From Pseudomonas sp. (lineage in GTDB: Bacteria > Pseudomonadota > Gammaproteobacteria > Pseudomonadales > Pseudomonadaceae), in contig NZ_JAGIBG010000045.1 of the NCBI RefSeq assembly GCF_017744435.1, positions 1 through 61,667 on the forward strand: a DNA stretch of 61,667 bases, given 5' to 3'. Below are positions 25,083 to 33,006 of this stretch, piece by piece. The notes under the pieces were generated by a model. That model did no database searches. It saw nothing but the letters and a program-made list of their open reading frames with translations, and was not told where the DNA came from. The first letter of the stretch is position 1. Each line of letters begins with the position of its first letter. Made by a program: the position numbers and the translations under genes.

Positions 25083-26249
25083 TTAAGCAGCGGAATCGAG
25101 GACTTCGGTCAGCCACTGGTTGGTGACTTCAACGCGGAAATTGGGGTTTTCGGCAGGCGGCACGTCGGTGAAGCGGATGTTCCAGTACACCTTGCCCTGC
25201 TCCAGCTGACTGGCGGTGTTCAGCTCCGGGTCGGCGAAGACCTCGAAGTTGATAATCGCGCCCTGGTTCTTCAGGTCGCGCATGAAGGCCTGCAGGCCCT
25301 CGGTGACGTCCTTGACGTAGGTGGCGGTGATGGCGCGGTCGACGGCCCATTTGTGGCCGTAGAGGATCGCGTCCATGACGATGTCCATGGTCCGCACACG
25401 GGTGACAAAGGCCCATTTCGGGTCGCTGGACAGAGTGCGGTTGCCCCACAGTCGGAAGCCGTCGTCGCGGATGATGGTGGCGATGTTGGCGTTGTTCAGC
25501 AGGTTGGCGCGGCAGCTGTCGTCGCCATCGAGGAACTCCACCGGGCGGGTGGTGCCGGTGATGCCGACGAACTCCTTGTTAGACGGCGAGGCCCAGAAGC
25601 CGTATTCGCTGTCGGTCCAGGCGAACAGGCCGGCGACCCAGGCCGAGCCCGGCGCATCGACGGTGGCCTCCTCGCCGTTATCGAAGTACTGCACGCCCGG
25701 GTCGACCAGGAAGGCGCGCTTGGCACCGAAGTTCTTGGCGTAGTCGATGGCTGCCTCATCGGTGGTGTTGGGGCCGTCGATGATGGCGATGCCGCGCAGC
25801 TTGTCGGCCAGGGCTACCAGAGCGGTACCGACCGCCTGGGTGGCGCTGTGTCGCGGGGCTGCCAGCAGGCGTGGCTGGGCGTTGAAACGGCTCTTGCCAT
25901 CGAGCAGCGCCTGCAGGCCGGTGCGCTTGCCGTCGGCCTGTACGCTGCCGATGATCGCGGCGGTCTGCTCGGCGGCATCTTCGAGTTTGGCTACACCGCA
26001 GGCGACGATGACCGCCTTGGCACGGGTGTAGATGGCCCGGCAGGCCTTGGTGATGGCGGCGTTTTCGCCGAAGGCGGCGACAGCTTCACGTTCGCTGGTG
26101 ATCAGGACCAGGTCGTTGGCCTTGGCCGTGGCGCCAGCACCTTCGGTGAAGGTGTCGACCAGGCCGACGATCGAGGAAGAAGGCAGCGCGATGCTGCGGG
26201 CGCCGGTGTCGATGTTGGTTACGGTGACGCCGTGGAAGAATCCAGCCAT
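25083..26249 (-). CDS. Tail sheath protein FI
   Basis: A 388-residue contractile sheath subunit of P2 FI type: MAGFFHGVTVTNIDTGARSI at the start, 'SSSIVGLVDTF', the central domain with 'FWASPSNKEFVGI', and the conserved C-terminal domain ('DDGFRLWGNRTLSSDPKWAFVTRVRTMDIV'). The start at 26249 is preceded by GGAG; the longer frame has no family support. Two hairpins lie between it and the upstream chaperone gene. Confidence 0.97.
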   Translation of the reverse strand: MAGFFHGVTVTNIDTGARSIALPSSSIVGLVDTFTEGAGATAKANDLVLITSEREAVAAFGENAAITKACRAIYTRAKAVIVACGVAKLEDAAEQTAAIIGSVQADGKRTGLQALLDGKSRFNAQPRLLAAPRHSATQAVGTALVALADKLRGIAIIDGPNTTDEAAIDYAKNFGAKRAFLVDPGVQYFDNGEEATVDAPGSAWVAGLFAWTDSEYGFWASPSNKEFVGITGTTRPVEFLDGDDSCRANLLNNANIATIIRDDGFRLWGNRTLSSDPKWAFVTRVRTMDIVMDAILYGHKWAVDRAITATYVKDVTEGLQAFMRDLKNQGAIINFEVFADPELNTASQLEQGKVYWNIRFTDVPPAENPNFRVEVTNQWLTEVLDSAA

Positions 26250-26265
26250 GTTTACTCCAAATATG

Positions 26266-26288
26266 AAAAGGCCCTGCAATGCAGGGCC
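26266..26288 (-). terminator. Hairpin with T-run before the sheath gene
   Basis: On the minus strand GGCCCTGCA and TGCAGGGCC pair and are followed by TTTT, ending only about ten bases before the sheath ribosome site. It looks like an intrinsic (perhaps partial) terminator inside the operon. Confidence 0.65.
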
Positions 26289-26311
26289 AAGTGGTACAGC
26301 GGAAAAGAAGA

Positions 26312-26331
26312 CGCCCCGTCAATGCGGGGCG
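26312..26331 (-). terminator. Second hairpin after the fibre chaperone gene
   Basis: CGCCCC and GGGGCG pair directly after the chaperone stop; the downstream minus-strand sequence is T/C-rich (TCTTCTTTTCC). It is a possible weak terminator or a 3'-end stabilising structure. Confidence 0.5.
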
Positions 26332-26333
26332 CC

Positions 26334-26741
26334 TTAGGTTTGTTCAGGGAACCAGACCGGGGCCGTGGGGCGCTGGGAAGTGTCTGGGAAAGAGGCCGAC
26401 TGAGGCCAGTCGCGCAGCTTCTGGATATGCTCCAGCAGCTCTACGTAGCGCTCAGGGGAGAGGGTCGTGGGTATCAATAGCTCTTGCTCGTCGCGGTGAC
26501 GGTCGCGTACCGCGCAAGGCTTAATCAGTGCAGCGTCGCGCCAAACGCGCTCTGTTGCAGGATTTACATTGAGTTCAGGATCTTTCAGCGAGGGCGGTGA
26601 AGTACTCCAATTAATCCATTTACCCGATGCCTCACCTGCTAAAAGCTTCTGATGAACATCGTCACCAATTGATTTTGAGCCTTCTGGCCTGTTCTCCTCA
26701 CTCCAGAAACCCTTCACATCTCTCGCTACATAAACTGTCAT
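26334..26741 (-). CDS. Tail fibre assembly chaperone
   Basis: The 135-residue protein has the tail-fibre assembly signature near its C-terminus ('WRDAALIKPCAVRDRHRDEQELLIPTTLSPERYVELLEHIQKLRDWPQ'), placing it in the phage tail assembly chaperone group that folds the adjacent fibre. The start at 26741 has AGGTGG six bases upstream. Base composition is clearly lower in GC than the flanking tail genes, as is the 3' half of the fibre gene, consistent with joint exchange of a specificity module. Confidence 0.85.
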   Translation of the reverse strand: MTVYVARDVKGFWSEENRPEGSKSIGDDVHQKLLAGEASGKWINWSTSPPSLKDPELNVNPATERVWRDAALIKPCAVRDRHRDEQELLIPTTLSPERYVELLEHIQKLRDWPQSASFPDTSQRPTAPVWFPEQT

Positions 26742-26757
26742 TCTGCCCACCTGATTG

Positions 26758-28497
26758 TCAGTAGCCTATAGCTCGCCATTTAACGGTACGGCCATGGTAT
26801 GGATAGTTATCCATGATCGCCTGTCCTTCAAAGCCCACTTTCGTAGGTTGACCGGCGTGTATTTGTTGCTTGCACAGCCGGTAGTCGGGGCTTGCGTCGT
26901 AGTCAACGATACCTACTCCAATACTGGTCTGCAGATTCAGGCAAGCGTTAGGAAATGCAAGTGGGAAGGTCACGTTCACCTGCTGGGTATCTATGGGTGC
27001 CGGCATAATCACCGCCCCCCACTGCTCCAACATGCCGCTAGGGGAAAACGCATAGCCGAAAGTATTTGTGAGTTTATTCCACGGCACCTTCAAGTAGTCC
27101 ACACCGCTTCCATGCATGATCCATATGCCTGAACCGATATGTAGTAAATCGACATAGGTATCGGGAGGTATCGTTCGGGCGGAGTTTGACGCTGCATACG
27201 CACTGCCTTCCTGCAGCTTATCGTTGCCCTGTGGCGTGATCTGGAGACGCCCGGAAGACCAGTTTTGCACCCTGACAACCGCGCCCATGGAGGCACCGGT
27301 GGTTACAGAATTCGGAACGCTATAGGCCATCTGCGCATCGCCAAAGAAATGCACCACCCCACCAATGTGCGCAATGGTGCCGGCATATGTCCCGGCCTGA
27401 CTTGTCGCGGCAAAGGTGTTGAACTGCATACCCCTCGACTGTACGAAATCTGTAGTCGCCAATGTCGTGTCGGCGGTAAATCTGGGCCGCGTCGGCGCCG
27501 TTGGCACCCCGGTAAGCACCGGACTCGCCAAAGGCGCCTTGAGTGCCAGTGCCTGATCCAGTTCGGTTTTGGTGTACACATCGGTGAGGCCGTATCCCGC
27601 CACGGAGTTAGGATTGGTTGCAGCAGTTATCCGGCCATAAGCATCCACCGACACACTGCGATACGTTCCCACGGCTATACCGGTGCGCCCAAAGGCCATT
27701 TCATACGCAAGAGCAGTGACACCGAGACTGATGGGTGCATCGGTCACAAGCTGCCACGCACTGTCACCGTTGACCGTCCCTCGCTCGACTAGCACGAGCA
27801 TGCCTGGGGTCACCTTTTCACTGTTATCCGCATCAGCGCAACGGGTCCATGCGCCGCTTGCCACCACCAGATACAGGCCATTGTCCTTGGCTGCGGTCTG
27901 ACTTTTAACCAATACCCGCGCACCAGCCGTCAGCGCCACACCATCGACGGTCTGCAATCCGGACAAGGCAATGTTCACCGTAGTCGCCGCCAGCACCGAA
28001 TGCTTGAAGTCCTGCCTGGCCAACTCTTCGGTAACCCACTCCCGAGTAGCCAGCACCACCGCCGGATCGATCTTCAACTGCACATTGCTGGCACTGCTGA
28101 CCACCAGGTTCATCCGCACCACCTGGGTGCGCCCCGAGCCCTGGCTCAACAACGGTTTATAGGTCGGCGCACAGTTGGCCACGGCCACCATGTCGCCATC
28201 GGCATCGTAAAGCGCAATCTCGCGAATCCACTTGCCGCCGACATCAGCCGGAATGACCTGTTCGGCAATGATGATCGCGCTGTTCTTGTCATCCACTTTC
28301 AGCTGGTTCAGCGGCGCACGACGCCATTCATTGATCAGGCTGGTCTGGGTGGCGTTGGGGGTGGGGTCGGAGCCGTTGGCGTCGCCGACACCCATCTGGG
28401 TGATTTTCCAGGCAATGCCCAAGGCATCGGCATTGGCCTGTTTCGCCGCGCCCACATTGGTGAGGATGGCGTAGAACTGAGAAGTCTGGTCAACCAT
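26758..28497 (-). CDS. Tail fibre protein H (receptor-binding)
   Basis: The 579-residue protein begins with a collar/DUF3751-type attachment domain (residues 1-160: 'MVDQTSQFYAILTNVGAAKQANADALG', 'VPADVGGKWIREIALYDADGDM'-like). A repeat-rich shaft follows ('YGLTDVYTKTELDQALALKAPLASPVLTG'), then a C-terminal receptor-binding region with a Trp-rich end (VKWRAIGY). The C-terminal part decides killing range. The start at 28497 overlaps the gpI stop by eight bases. Confidence 0.93.
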   Translation of the reverse strand: MVDQTSQFYAILTNVGAAKQANADALGIAWKITQMGVGDANGSDPTPNATQTSLINEWRRAPLNQLKVDDKNSAIIIAEQVIPADVGGKWIREIALYDADGDMVAVANCAPTYKPLLSQGSGRTQVVRMNLVVSSASNVQLKIDPAVVLATREWVTEELARQDFKHSVLAATTVNIALSGLQTVDGVALTAGARVLVKSQTAAKDNGLYLVVASGAWTRCADADNSEKVTPGMLVLVERGTVNGDSAWQLVTDAPISLGVTALAYEMAFGRTGIAVGTYRSVSVDAYGRITAATNPNSVAGYGLTDVYTKTELDQALALKAPLASPVLTGVPTAPTRPRFTADTTLATTDFVQSRGMQFNTFAATSQAGTYAGTIAHIGGVVHFFGDAQMAYSVPNSVTTGASMGAVVRVQNWSSGRLQITPQGNDKLQEGSAYAASNSARTIPPDTYVDLLHIGSGIWIMHGSGVDYLKVPWNKLTNTFGYAFSPSGMLEQWGAVIMPAPIDTQQVNVTFPLAFPNACLNLQTSIGVGIVDYDASPDYRLCKQQIHAGQPTKVGFEGQAIMDNYPYHGRTVKWRAIGY

Positions 28498-29098
28498 GTG
28501 CAATGTCCAAGGTATCGATTGTATGTTCGCGGCCGCCCCGGCCCACCACGCCCATGACCTCGATGTCACGTGGCGTCAGCGGGTAGATGTCCAGTTCGTC
28601 GCCGTCCTGGATCGCGCAGCCGACATGAAGGGCGCCTCGGCTTTCGAGGCTGATCACCAGCCCGGTCAGGTGGCGGCTGACTGGCCGGGCGTCATCGATC
28701 AGCGATGACAGTTCCTGGTAGGTGCTTTCGCTGATGCCGGCATCGGAAACGCCGATCTTCAGGGCGAAGGTGCCCACCTGTGCGGGGGGAGTTGCCTGCC
28801 ACCACTCCTGCACTTCGATCAGGTAGCCAAACGGCTCGACCACCCGCCGCAGCGCGCCCAGGGTGCCCTTGTGGGCATGGACGAAGAACGCGGCGCGGAT
28901 CACCGAACGCTTGATCTCATCGCTCCAGCTGTCCTCCCAGCGATCCACTGACCAGGCCCAGGCCAGGTGATAAAGCAGGTGCGCGGGGCAGCTGTCCGGG
29001 CTGTAGAGCCGACGCAGGCTGACTTTCAGGTCCTCATCGGCCGCCACTTCGATGGCCCGCTCCAGCGCCGTGCGGTTGAGCGGCAACAGGCTCTGCAT
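28490..29098 (-). CDS. Baseplate protein gpI
   Basis: The 202-residue protein is a P2 gpI homologue, one of the baseplate wedge proteins that form the triplex in R pyocins ('SLLPLNRTALERAIEVAA', 'LLYHLAWAWSVDRWEDSWSDEIKR', 'HKGTLGALRRVVEPFGY'). The ATG at 29098 lies one base after the gpJ stop; an overlapping GTG start at 29107 is an alternative. Confidence 0.94.
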   Translation of the reverse strand: MQSLLPLNRTALERAIEVAADEDLKVSLRRLYSPDSCPAHLLYHLAWAWSVDRWEDSWSDEIKRSVIRAAFFVHAHKGTLGALRRVVEPFGYLIEVQEWWQATPPAQVGTFALKIGVSDAGISESTYQELSSLIDDARPVSRHLTGLVISLESRGALHVGCAIQDGDELDIYPLTPRDIEVMGVVGRGGREHTIDTLDIAHG

Positions 29099-29099
29099 G

Positions 29100-29981
29100 T
29101 CAGCCACCCCGCTTCAAGGTGAAACCGCTGCACCAAGCCGCCTGTGCCTTGCTCGGGCGAATGTCGGCCCAACCGCTCAGCTCGACGCGACTGACACCGT
29201 CAATATGCAGCTGGGCATCGATGCCTGAGCGGGCTACTTCCACACCCAGCCGTCGCCGCGGGTTGATCCAGGCCTCCAGGCGGCGCTGGCATTCGCTAAG
29301 GATCGCCTCGTACTCCGGGCCGCTGTCGGCCAGGTACAGCACGGCATCGATGCGATAGGGCAAGATCTCGGCACTGCGCACATTGACCCGATCGGCCACC
29401 GGGCGGATATCGTCGTCGTTGAGATACGCGGCCACCTGCGCCAGCAGCTCTGCGCTGGCCACGCCGTTGTCCTCCAGGCCCAGCACGGTGACATCCACCA
29501 CGGCCGGCGACGGGCTTTCGGCGGTGGCGTCAGCCACCTGCCCCGAAGCGTTGCGGGCATGCAGGATGTAACTGTTGCGTGGGCCTGCAGTGGTCAGGCC
29601 TTCGTAGACCAGTTGCACCCGCTCGCGCAGGGCATCGTCCGACTCCAGCAAGGCCTCGACGGGCGGGACGCTGGCCAGGTCCTCGGCCTGGATCACCAGG
29701 CGCTGCAGGCTGACGTTGGCCGCCAGCTGGTCCAGATCACTGCCCTGGGCGTAGGCCAGCAGCAACGCCTTGGCGGCGTCGTTGATGCGGGCCCGGTTGA
29801 GCAGCTTGCGGTAGGCACCGACCTCGAGCAGCTTGGTGACGGGGTCGCTCTCCAGGTTGGCGGTCCAGGCGTCGCCCAGGTAGTCGCGGAAGGTCTCCAG
29901 ATCGGCCTGGTAGAGCGTTTCGTAGTCGAGGTCTTCCAGCAGCTGTGGTGCTGGCAGTTTCGATAGGTCGACCTGGCTCAT
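29100..29981 (-). CDS. Baseplate assembly protein gpJ
   Basis: The 293-residue protein belongs to the baseplate J-like family ('VDLSKLPAPQLLEDLDYETLYQADLE', 'GSDLDQLAANVSLQRLVI', 'SPSPAVVDVTVLGL'). It forms the wedge core with gpI. The start at 29981 overlaps the gpW stop in ATGA; the longer frame to 30098 is antisense-like and unsupported. Confidence 0.95.
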   Translation of the reverse strand: MSQVDLSKLPAPQLLEDLDYETLYQADLETFRDYLGDAWTANLESDPVTKLLEVGAYRKLLNRARINDAAKALLLAYAQGSDLDQLAANVSLQRLVIQAEDLASVPPVEALLESDDALRERVQLVYEGLTTAGPRNSYILHARNASGQVADATAESPSPAVVDVTVLGLEDNGVASAELLAQVAAYLNDDDIRPVADRVNVRSAEILPYRIDAVLYLADSGPEYEAILSECQRRLEAWINPRRRLGVEVARSGIDAQLHIDGVSRVELSGWADIRPSKAQAAWCSGFTLKRGG

Positions 29982-30304
29982 ACGCTCACCTCCACCATGG
30001 CGTCGTCGCCCAGGTAGCGGCCACTCAAGGCCAGGCTGACCTGGCCGTCGAGCACGGCGACGACCTTGACCCGCTCCAGTTGCAAACGCGGCTCCCAACG
30101 GCCCAGTGCGCGGGCCACTTCGGCCTGCACGGCACTCTTCCAGCCCTCATTGACCGGCAGGTCGACGAAGCGCCGCAACTGGCTGCCGTACTCCGGGCGC
30201 ATGCGTCGGCTGCCCAGCGGCGTGGTAAGGACGTCTTCGATGGACTGGCGCAAATGATCGATGCCGACCAGCGGCTGGCCGCTGCGGCGGTCCATGCCGA
30301 TCAT
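29978..30304 (-). CDS. Baseplate protein gpW (gp25-like sheath initiator)
   Basis: A 108-residue gp25/W homologue ('GIDHLRQSIEDVLTTPLGSRRMRPEYGSQL', the LTTPxGxR motif of lysozyme-related baseplate proteins). It starts sheath polymerisation on the baseplate. Its ATG overlaps the TGA of a ten-codon frame directly upstream. Confidence 0.95.
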   Translation of the reverse strand: MIGMDRRSGQPLVGIDHLRQSIEDVLTTPLGSRRMRPEYGSQLRRFVDLPVNEGWKSAVQAEVARALGRWEPRLQLERVKVVAVLDGQVSLALSGRYLGDDAMVEVSV

Positions 30305-30349
30305 GGTGCACCGCCCTGCTCATGGGTATGCATGGCATTCTCCTGATAT

Positions 30350-30373
30350 GAAAAAGCCCGCATCGGCGGGCTT
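30350..30373 (-). terminator. Intrinsic terminator between gpV and gpW
   Basis: AAGCCCGC and GCGGGCTT form an 8-bp stem with a 4-base loop on the minus strand, followed by a T-run (TTTTT), starting four bases after the gpV stop. Its position inside an operon suggests partial termination or antitermination control. Confidence 0.75.
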
Positions 30374-30376
30374 GAT

Positions 30377-30937
30377 TCAATGTTTGTGATTGGCCGTGTT
30401 GCCGGCGGTATCGATGATCCGCCCACCGCCGTTGATGTCGCCGCTGACCTGCAGTGGGCCGTCGACCGTGACCTTGCCAGTGAGGTTGATCGCTGCTGCC
30501 TGCAGGCTGATCGCAGCCTCGCTGACTTGCACAGTGCTGGCGCCGACCTTGATCGTCGCGCTGCCGCCAGGCAGCTCGATGTCGTAGTGGCTGGCCTGCC
30601 AGTCGTAGCTGAGCGAACCGCCATCGGCGAAGCGCCAGACTTCGGCATGCTCGCGGGTATCCGGCGCACTGCCGGCATTGCCATACAGGCCGGGCAAAAA
30701 CGTACCTTGGGCCGGCTCGCCGCTGGGACTGAGCAGCACGCCCTGCTCGCCCAGGCTCGGGGCGCGCCAATGCCGCGCCTGGCCAGCAGCCTGGGCGTGC
30801 CAGCGCAGCCAGGCGCTGGTCCAGCCGCTACCGTCAGACACCCGCACCCGGGCGGCGGCAAGGTCCACCGCCACCACCCGGCAGGGAATGACCAGGCACG
30901 CCAGCATGCGGTCATGCATGGCGCTGACGTAGCTCAT
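30377..30937 (-). CDS. Baseplate spike protein gpV
   Basis: The 186-residue protein is a P2 gpV-type spike: an OB-fold domain near the N-terminus ('GEQGVLLSPSGEPAQGTFLPGLYG'), then a beta-helical needle ('GSATIKVGASTVQVSEAAISLQAAAINLTGKVTVDGPL') and a C-terminal HKH. In P2 gpV an HxH motif at the tip binds iron and sharpens the needle. The start overlaps the upstream gene stop by four bases. Confidence 0.93.
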   Translation of the reverse strand: MSYVSAMHDRMLACLVIPCRVVAVDLAAARVRVSDGSGWTSAWLRWHAQAAGQARHWRAPSLGEQGVLLSPSGEPAQGTFLPGLYGNAGSAPDTREHAEVWRFADGGSLSYDWQASHYDIELPGGSATIKVGASTVQVSEAAISLQAAAINLTGKVTVDGPLQVSGDINGGGRIIDTAGNTANHKH

Positions 30938-31431
30938 GACAGGTCCTCCGGGGCGATGTACTGCGCTTCATTGCCCAAGCCGATATCGGGCGCAAAACCC
31001 AGCACCAGGCTACCGGGCGGCTGGTCCGGCCAGTTCCAGCGTGCCTCGCCAAGCAGTACCGGCTGGTCCCAGCGCACGGTCCAGGCGCTGCCCTCGAACT
31101 GCGCCTGCACGTTGCGGCTGGCCTCGACGAAGTCCAGTGCCCAATGCTGCTGACGCAACAGGTCCATCAGTTGCGCGGCAAGCAGGCTGCCTTGCAGTCG
31201 CGCTTCGGGGTTGGCGCTGTCGGCGGTGATATCCGCCTCGAAGGTGGCGATCAACACCGAGCGGCCATCGCGCGGTGCTGCATCTGCCGTCATTTGCACG
31301 ATGCCGTGGCGCAACGACGGTCGTTCCGGGGCATTTCCTACTGCGGTATAGGCATCGACTGATGCCAGTTCCGGCATCGCCTCACAAATGGTTGCGGTCA
31401 CGGCCGCATGCAAAGTGGCCAGTTCGCTCAT
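30934..31431 (-). CDS. Conserved tailocin protein, candidate tail collar/terminator
   Basis: The 165-residue protein has no obvious domain by eye ('MSELATLHAAVTATICEAMPELASVDAYT', 'RSVLIATFEADITADSANPEARLQGSLLAAQL'). It occupies the place of R2-pyocin gene PA0615, between holin and spike, whose product I recall as the collar that caps the tube. The collar assignment is by position only. The stop overlaps the gpV start. Confidence 0.6.
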   Translation of the reverse strand: MSELATLHAAVTATICEAMPELASVDAYTAVGNAPERPSLRHGIVQMTADAAPRDGRSVLIATFEADITADSANPEARLQGSLLAAQLMDLLRQQHWALDFVEASRNVQAQFEGSAWTVRWDQPVLLGEARWNWPDQPPGSLVLGFAPDIGLGNEAQYIAPEDLS

Positions 31432-31442
31432 GCATATTCTCC

Positions 31443-31781
31443 TTATCGCTCGTCGGCCTGGGTGCTGTCGCGCAAGCCCAGGCGCCGGATCGCCCAGCGT
31501 TCGTACAGGCGCATGGCGACATCGGCTCCGCCAACTGCGGTCATGCAGCCCAATGCACTGGCCGCCCAGATCGACAGGCCGCCGGCATACAGCAGCATCA
31601 CCGTCGACACGCCACAGACCATGCAAGCCCCGGAGCGCAGTGCCAGCCGTCGCAGCAGCGACCAGCCCGTGGCCCCGGCCTTGTCGGCCCGCCACATCTC
31701 GCCGCTCAGGCCGCCCAGCAATGCCAGGACGATTACCAGCCAGAGCGGCATCTCCAGCAACGCTTGTTGCTCGTTCGTCAC
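31443..31781 (-). CDS. Holin, first gene of the tailocin operon
   Basis: The 112-residue protein has hydrophobic segments at about residues 11-28 (MPLWLVIVLALLGGLSGEM) and 52-90, and a charged C-terminal tail, in the position of the R-pyocin holin gene. It should let the endolysin reach the cell wall. The GTG start at 31781 is chosen because AGGAGA lies seven bases upstream; the ATG at 31844 precedes a hairpin and lacks a ribosome site. Confidence 0.8.
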   Translation of the reverse strand: MTNEQQALLEMPLWLVIVLALLGGLSGEMWRADKAGATGWSLLRRLALRSGACMVCGVSTVMLLYAGGLSIWAASALGCMTAVGGADVAMRLYERWAIRRLGLRDSTQADER

Positions 31782-32105
31782 TGTCCTGTCTCCTGTGTAA
31801 GGCCTGTTGGCGGGGCCAACAGGCGGGTTGTGGGTACTCTGCATATTTCAAAAGCCTCGGCATTCCAAAAAGCCCGGCTCGCCAGGCTCTTCAGTAATGC
31901 GTTGTCGAACCGCCGGCCACGTCTGGTGACGCCGCGCGGTTCCGCTACAAATTGGTGACTCCGACCGCGGCCGCCTGCCCGCCGGATAACTGTTCGCGGT
32001 GCTTTACGCTGCACACCCGGGCCAGTTGCCAACCCTCTGGACAGTTGAGGCCTGTCCATCGCTGCCTGTGTAACAACCGGTTTCCGTCCGGCTTGAGACA
32101 CAGGC

Positions 32106-32186
32106 TATGCATTTATGCATATGCAGTCAATGCATTTCTTCAAATTTCTATGCGTCGGATTTTGCTGATATGCATGCAGGCTATGC
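32106..32186. promoter_or_regulatory. Candidate repressor operators upstream of the tailocin operon
   Basis: Three palindromic sites are seen. TGCATTTATGCA-type at 32108-32119 and ATGCA-N5-TGCAT at 32121-32135 overlap the putative promoter. ATGCAGGCTATGC lies at 32174-32186. The last matches the site at the repressor start codon with one mismatch (reverse complement GCATAGCCTGCAT versus GCATAGCGTGCAT). Confidence 0.6.
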
Positions 32187-32218
32187 GTGGCCTGGTGTGT
32201 AGGGATTTTCTGCAGGCG

Positions 32219-32243
32219 AAAAAAAACCCGCCGAAGCGGGTTT
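32219..32243 (-). terminator. Terminator of the repressor gene
   Basis: AAACCCGC pairs with GCGGGTTT and is followed on the minus strand by a run of eight or more T, 17 bases after the repressor stop. Confidence 0.9.
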
Positions 32244-32259
32244 CTTGGGAGCGGGGTCG

Positions 32260-33006
32260 TCAGCGAGCGTACATGCCCCACCAGAACACATGCCCAAGCA
32301 GGCTGATCTGCTCGTCCTGCATCTGCTGGAAGCTGTAGTCCTCATCGGGGTGTTCATCGCGGTTGAAACTGCGCAAGCGGATGCCGGTAGGCAAGCGATA
32401 CACCTGCTTCACCCGCAGCTGGCCATTATGGTTGATGGCGTAGAGGTCGCCATCGATGATATCGCCGATCGAGCATTTGCCGGTGTTCACGCCGACCGTC
32501 GCACCATCGCGCAGCACCGGCAGCATGCTGTTGCCACGCACGGTCACGCACTTGGCCTGGTCAAACTGCACGCCATTGTGACGCAGGCTGCGCTTGCCGA
32601 AACGCAGGCGCGCACGCTCGCTCTCTTCGATGACGAATCTTCCTGATCCTGCTGCCAATTCGACCTCGCGAAGGAAAGGTACCGACACCTCGTCATCCTC
32701 GACGGGGGTTTCATCGTCCCACAGGCTGATGTCGCTGAGGTCCGCATGGCCGTGGGCCGGCAACGCGGTTTCGCGCGACTCGCCGAGCTCGGCACGGCCG
32801 CGCAACTGCTCGGTGCTCACGCCGAAGTAGTCGGCGATCTTCGACACATGCTTGTCGGAAGGGTCGACGATCTTGCCGCCAAGAATCCGCGACAAGGTGG
32901 ATTGAGGGACACCCGTGCGCCGGTACAGCTCCGTCGGGGACAGGCCGTGGCGGTCGAGCAGTTCTCTGAGTACGGTGGCTACGTTGCGTTTTTGCATAGC
33001 GTGCAT
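32260..33006 (-). CDS. LexA/CI-like tailocin repressor (PrtR type, S24 peptidase)
   Basis: Controls tailocin production; SOS-activated RecA should stimulate its self-cleavage. The protein has 248 residues from the ATG at 33006, or 245 from the one at 32997 (numbering below uses the latter). The N-terminal XRE-type HTH spans about 18-40 (LSPTELYRRTGVPQSTLSRIL). The cleavage site is Ala116-Gly117 (ELAAGSGR), the catalytic Ser157 lies in RGNSMLP, and Lys197 in LRVKQVY. Neither start has a ribosome site, and both lie within a candidate operator, so leaderless translation is possible. It is divergent from mutS. Confidence 0.9.
   Translation of the reverse strand: MHAMQKRNVATVLRELLDRHGLSPTELYRRTGVPQSTLSRILGGKIVDPSDKHVSKIADYFGVSTEQLRGRAELGESRETALPAHGHADLSDISLWDDETPVEDDEVSVPFLREVELAAGSGRFVIEESERARLRFGKRSLRHNGVQFDQAKCVTVRGNSMLPVLRDGATVGVNTGKCSIGDIIDGDLYAINHNGQLRVKQVYRLPTGIRLRSFNRDEHPDEDYSFQQMQDEQISLLGHVFWWGMYAR

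Larger units (their letters stand above)
31782..32259 (-). promoter_or_regulatory. 478-base control region of the tailocin operon
   Basis: No credible gene is present. From right to left it holds the repressor-gene terminator (32219-32243), a cluster of GCAT/ATGC palindromes (32106-32186) around a possible -35 (TTGACT on the minus strand at 32125-32130, followed at 17 bases by a weak TAGCCT), roughly 280 bases without features, and a hairpin GCCTGTTGG/CCAACAGGC at 31802-31824 just before the holin ribosome site. Confidence 0.65.
19154..33006 (-). other. R-type tailocin (contractile phage-tail bacteriocin) gene cluster
   Basis: The cluster has twenty genes in P2-tail order, all leftward, with a LexA-like repressor at the head and the endolysin/spanin genes at the tail. 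All parts of a contractile tail are present: spike, baseplate W/J/I, fibre and chaperone, sheath, tube, tape measure, U, X, D. No capsid, portal, terminase, integrase or replication gene is seen. The position between cinA and mutS is a known tailocin/prophage hotspot in fluorescent pseudomonads. No PrtN-like activator gene is present, unlike P. aeruginosa R pyocins. Confidence 0.93.

Noticed and set aside
25083..31431. Type VI secretion system or extracellular contractile injection system
   Set aside because: Gene order and families match P2 tails (FI, FII, E, U, X, D); no TssM, TssL, ClpV or effector-loading ATPase genes are present.
31275..31958. Open frames on the plus strand near the tailocin promoter
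   Set aside because: Antisense to the holin and collar-candidate genes, without ribosome sites or recognisable motifs.
19154..33006. Complete P2-like prophage
   Set aside because: No integrase, terminase, portal, capsid or replication genes and no attachment-site repeats were found; only tail, lysis and regulatory genes are present.
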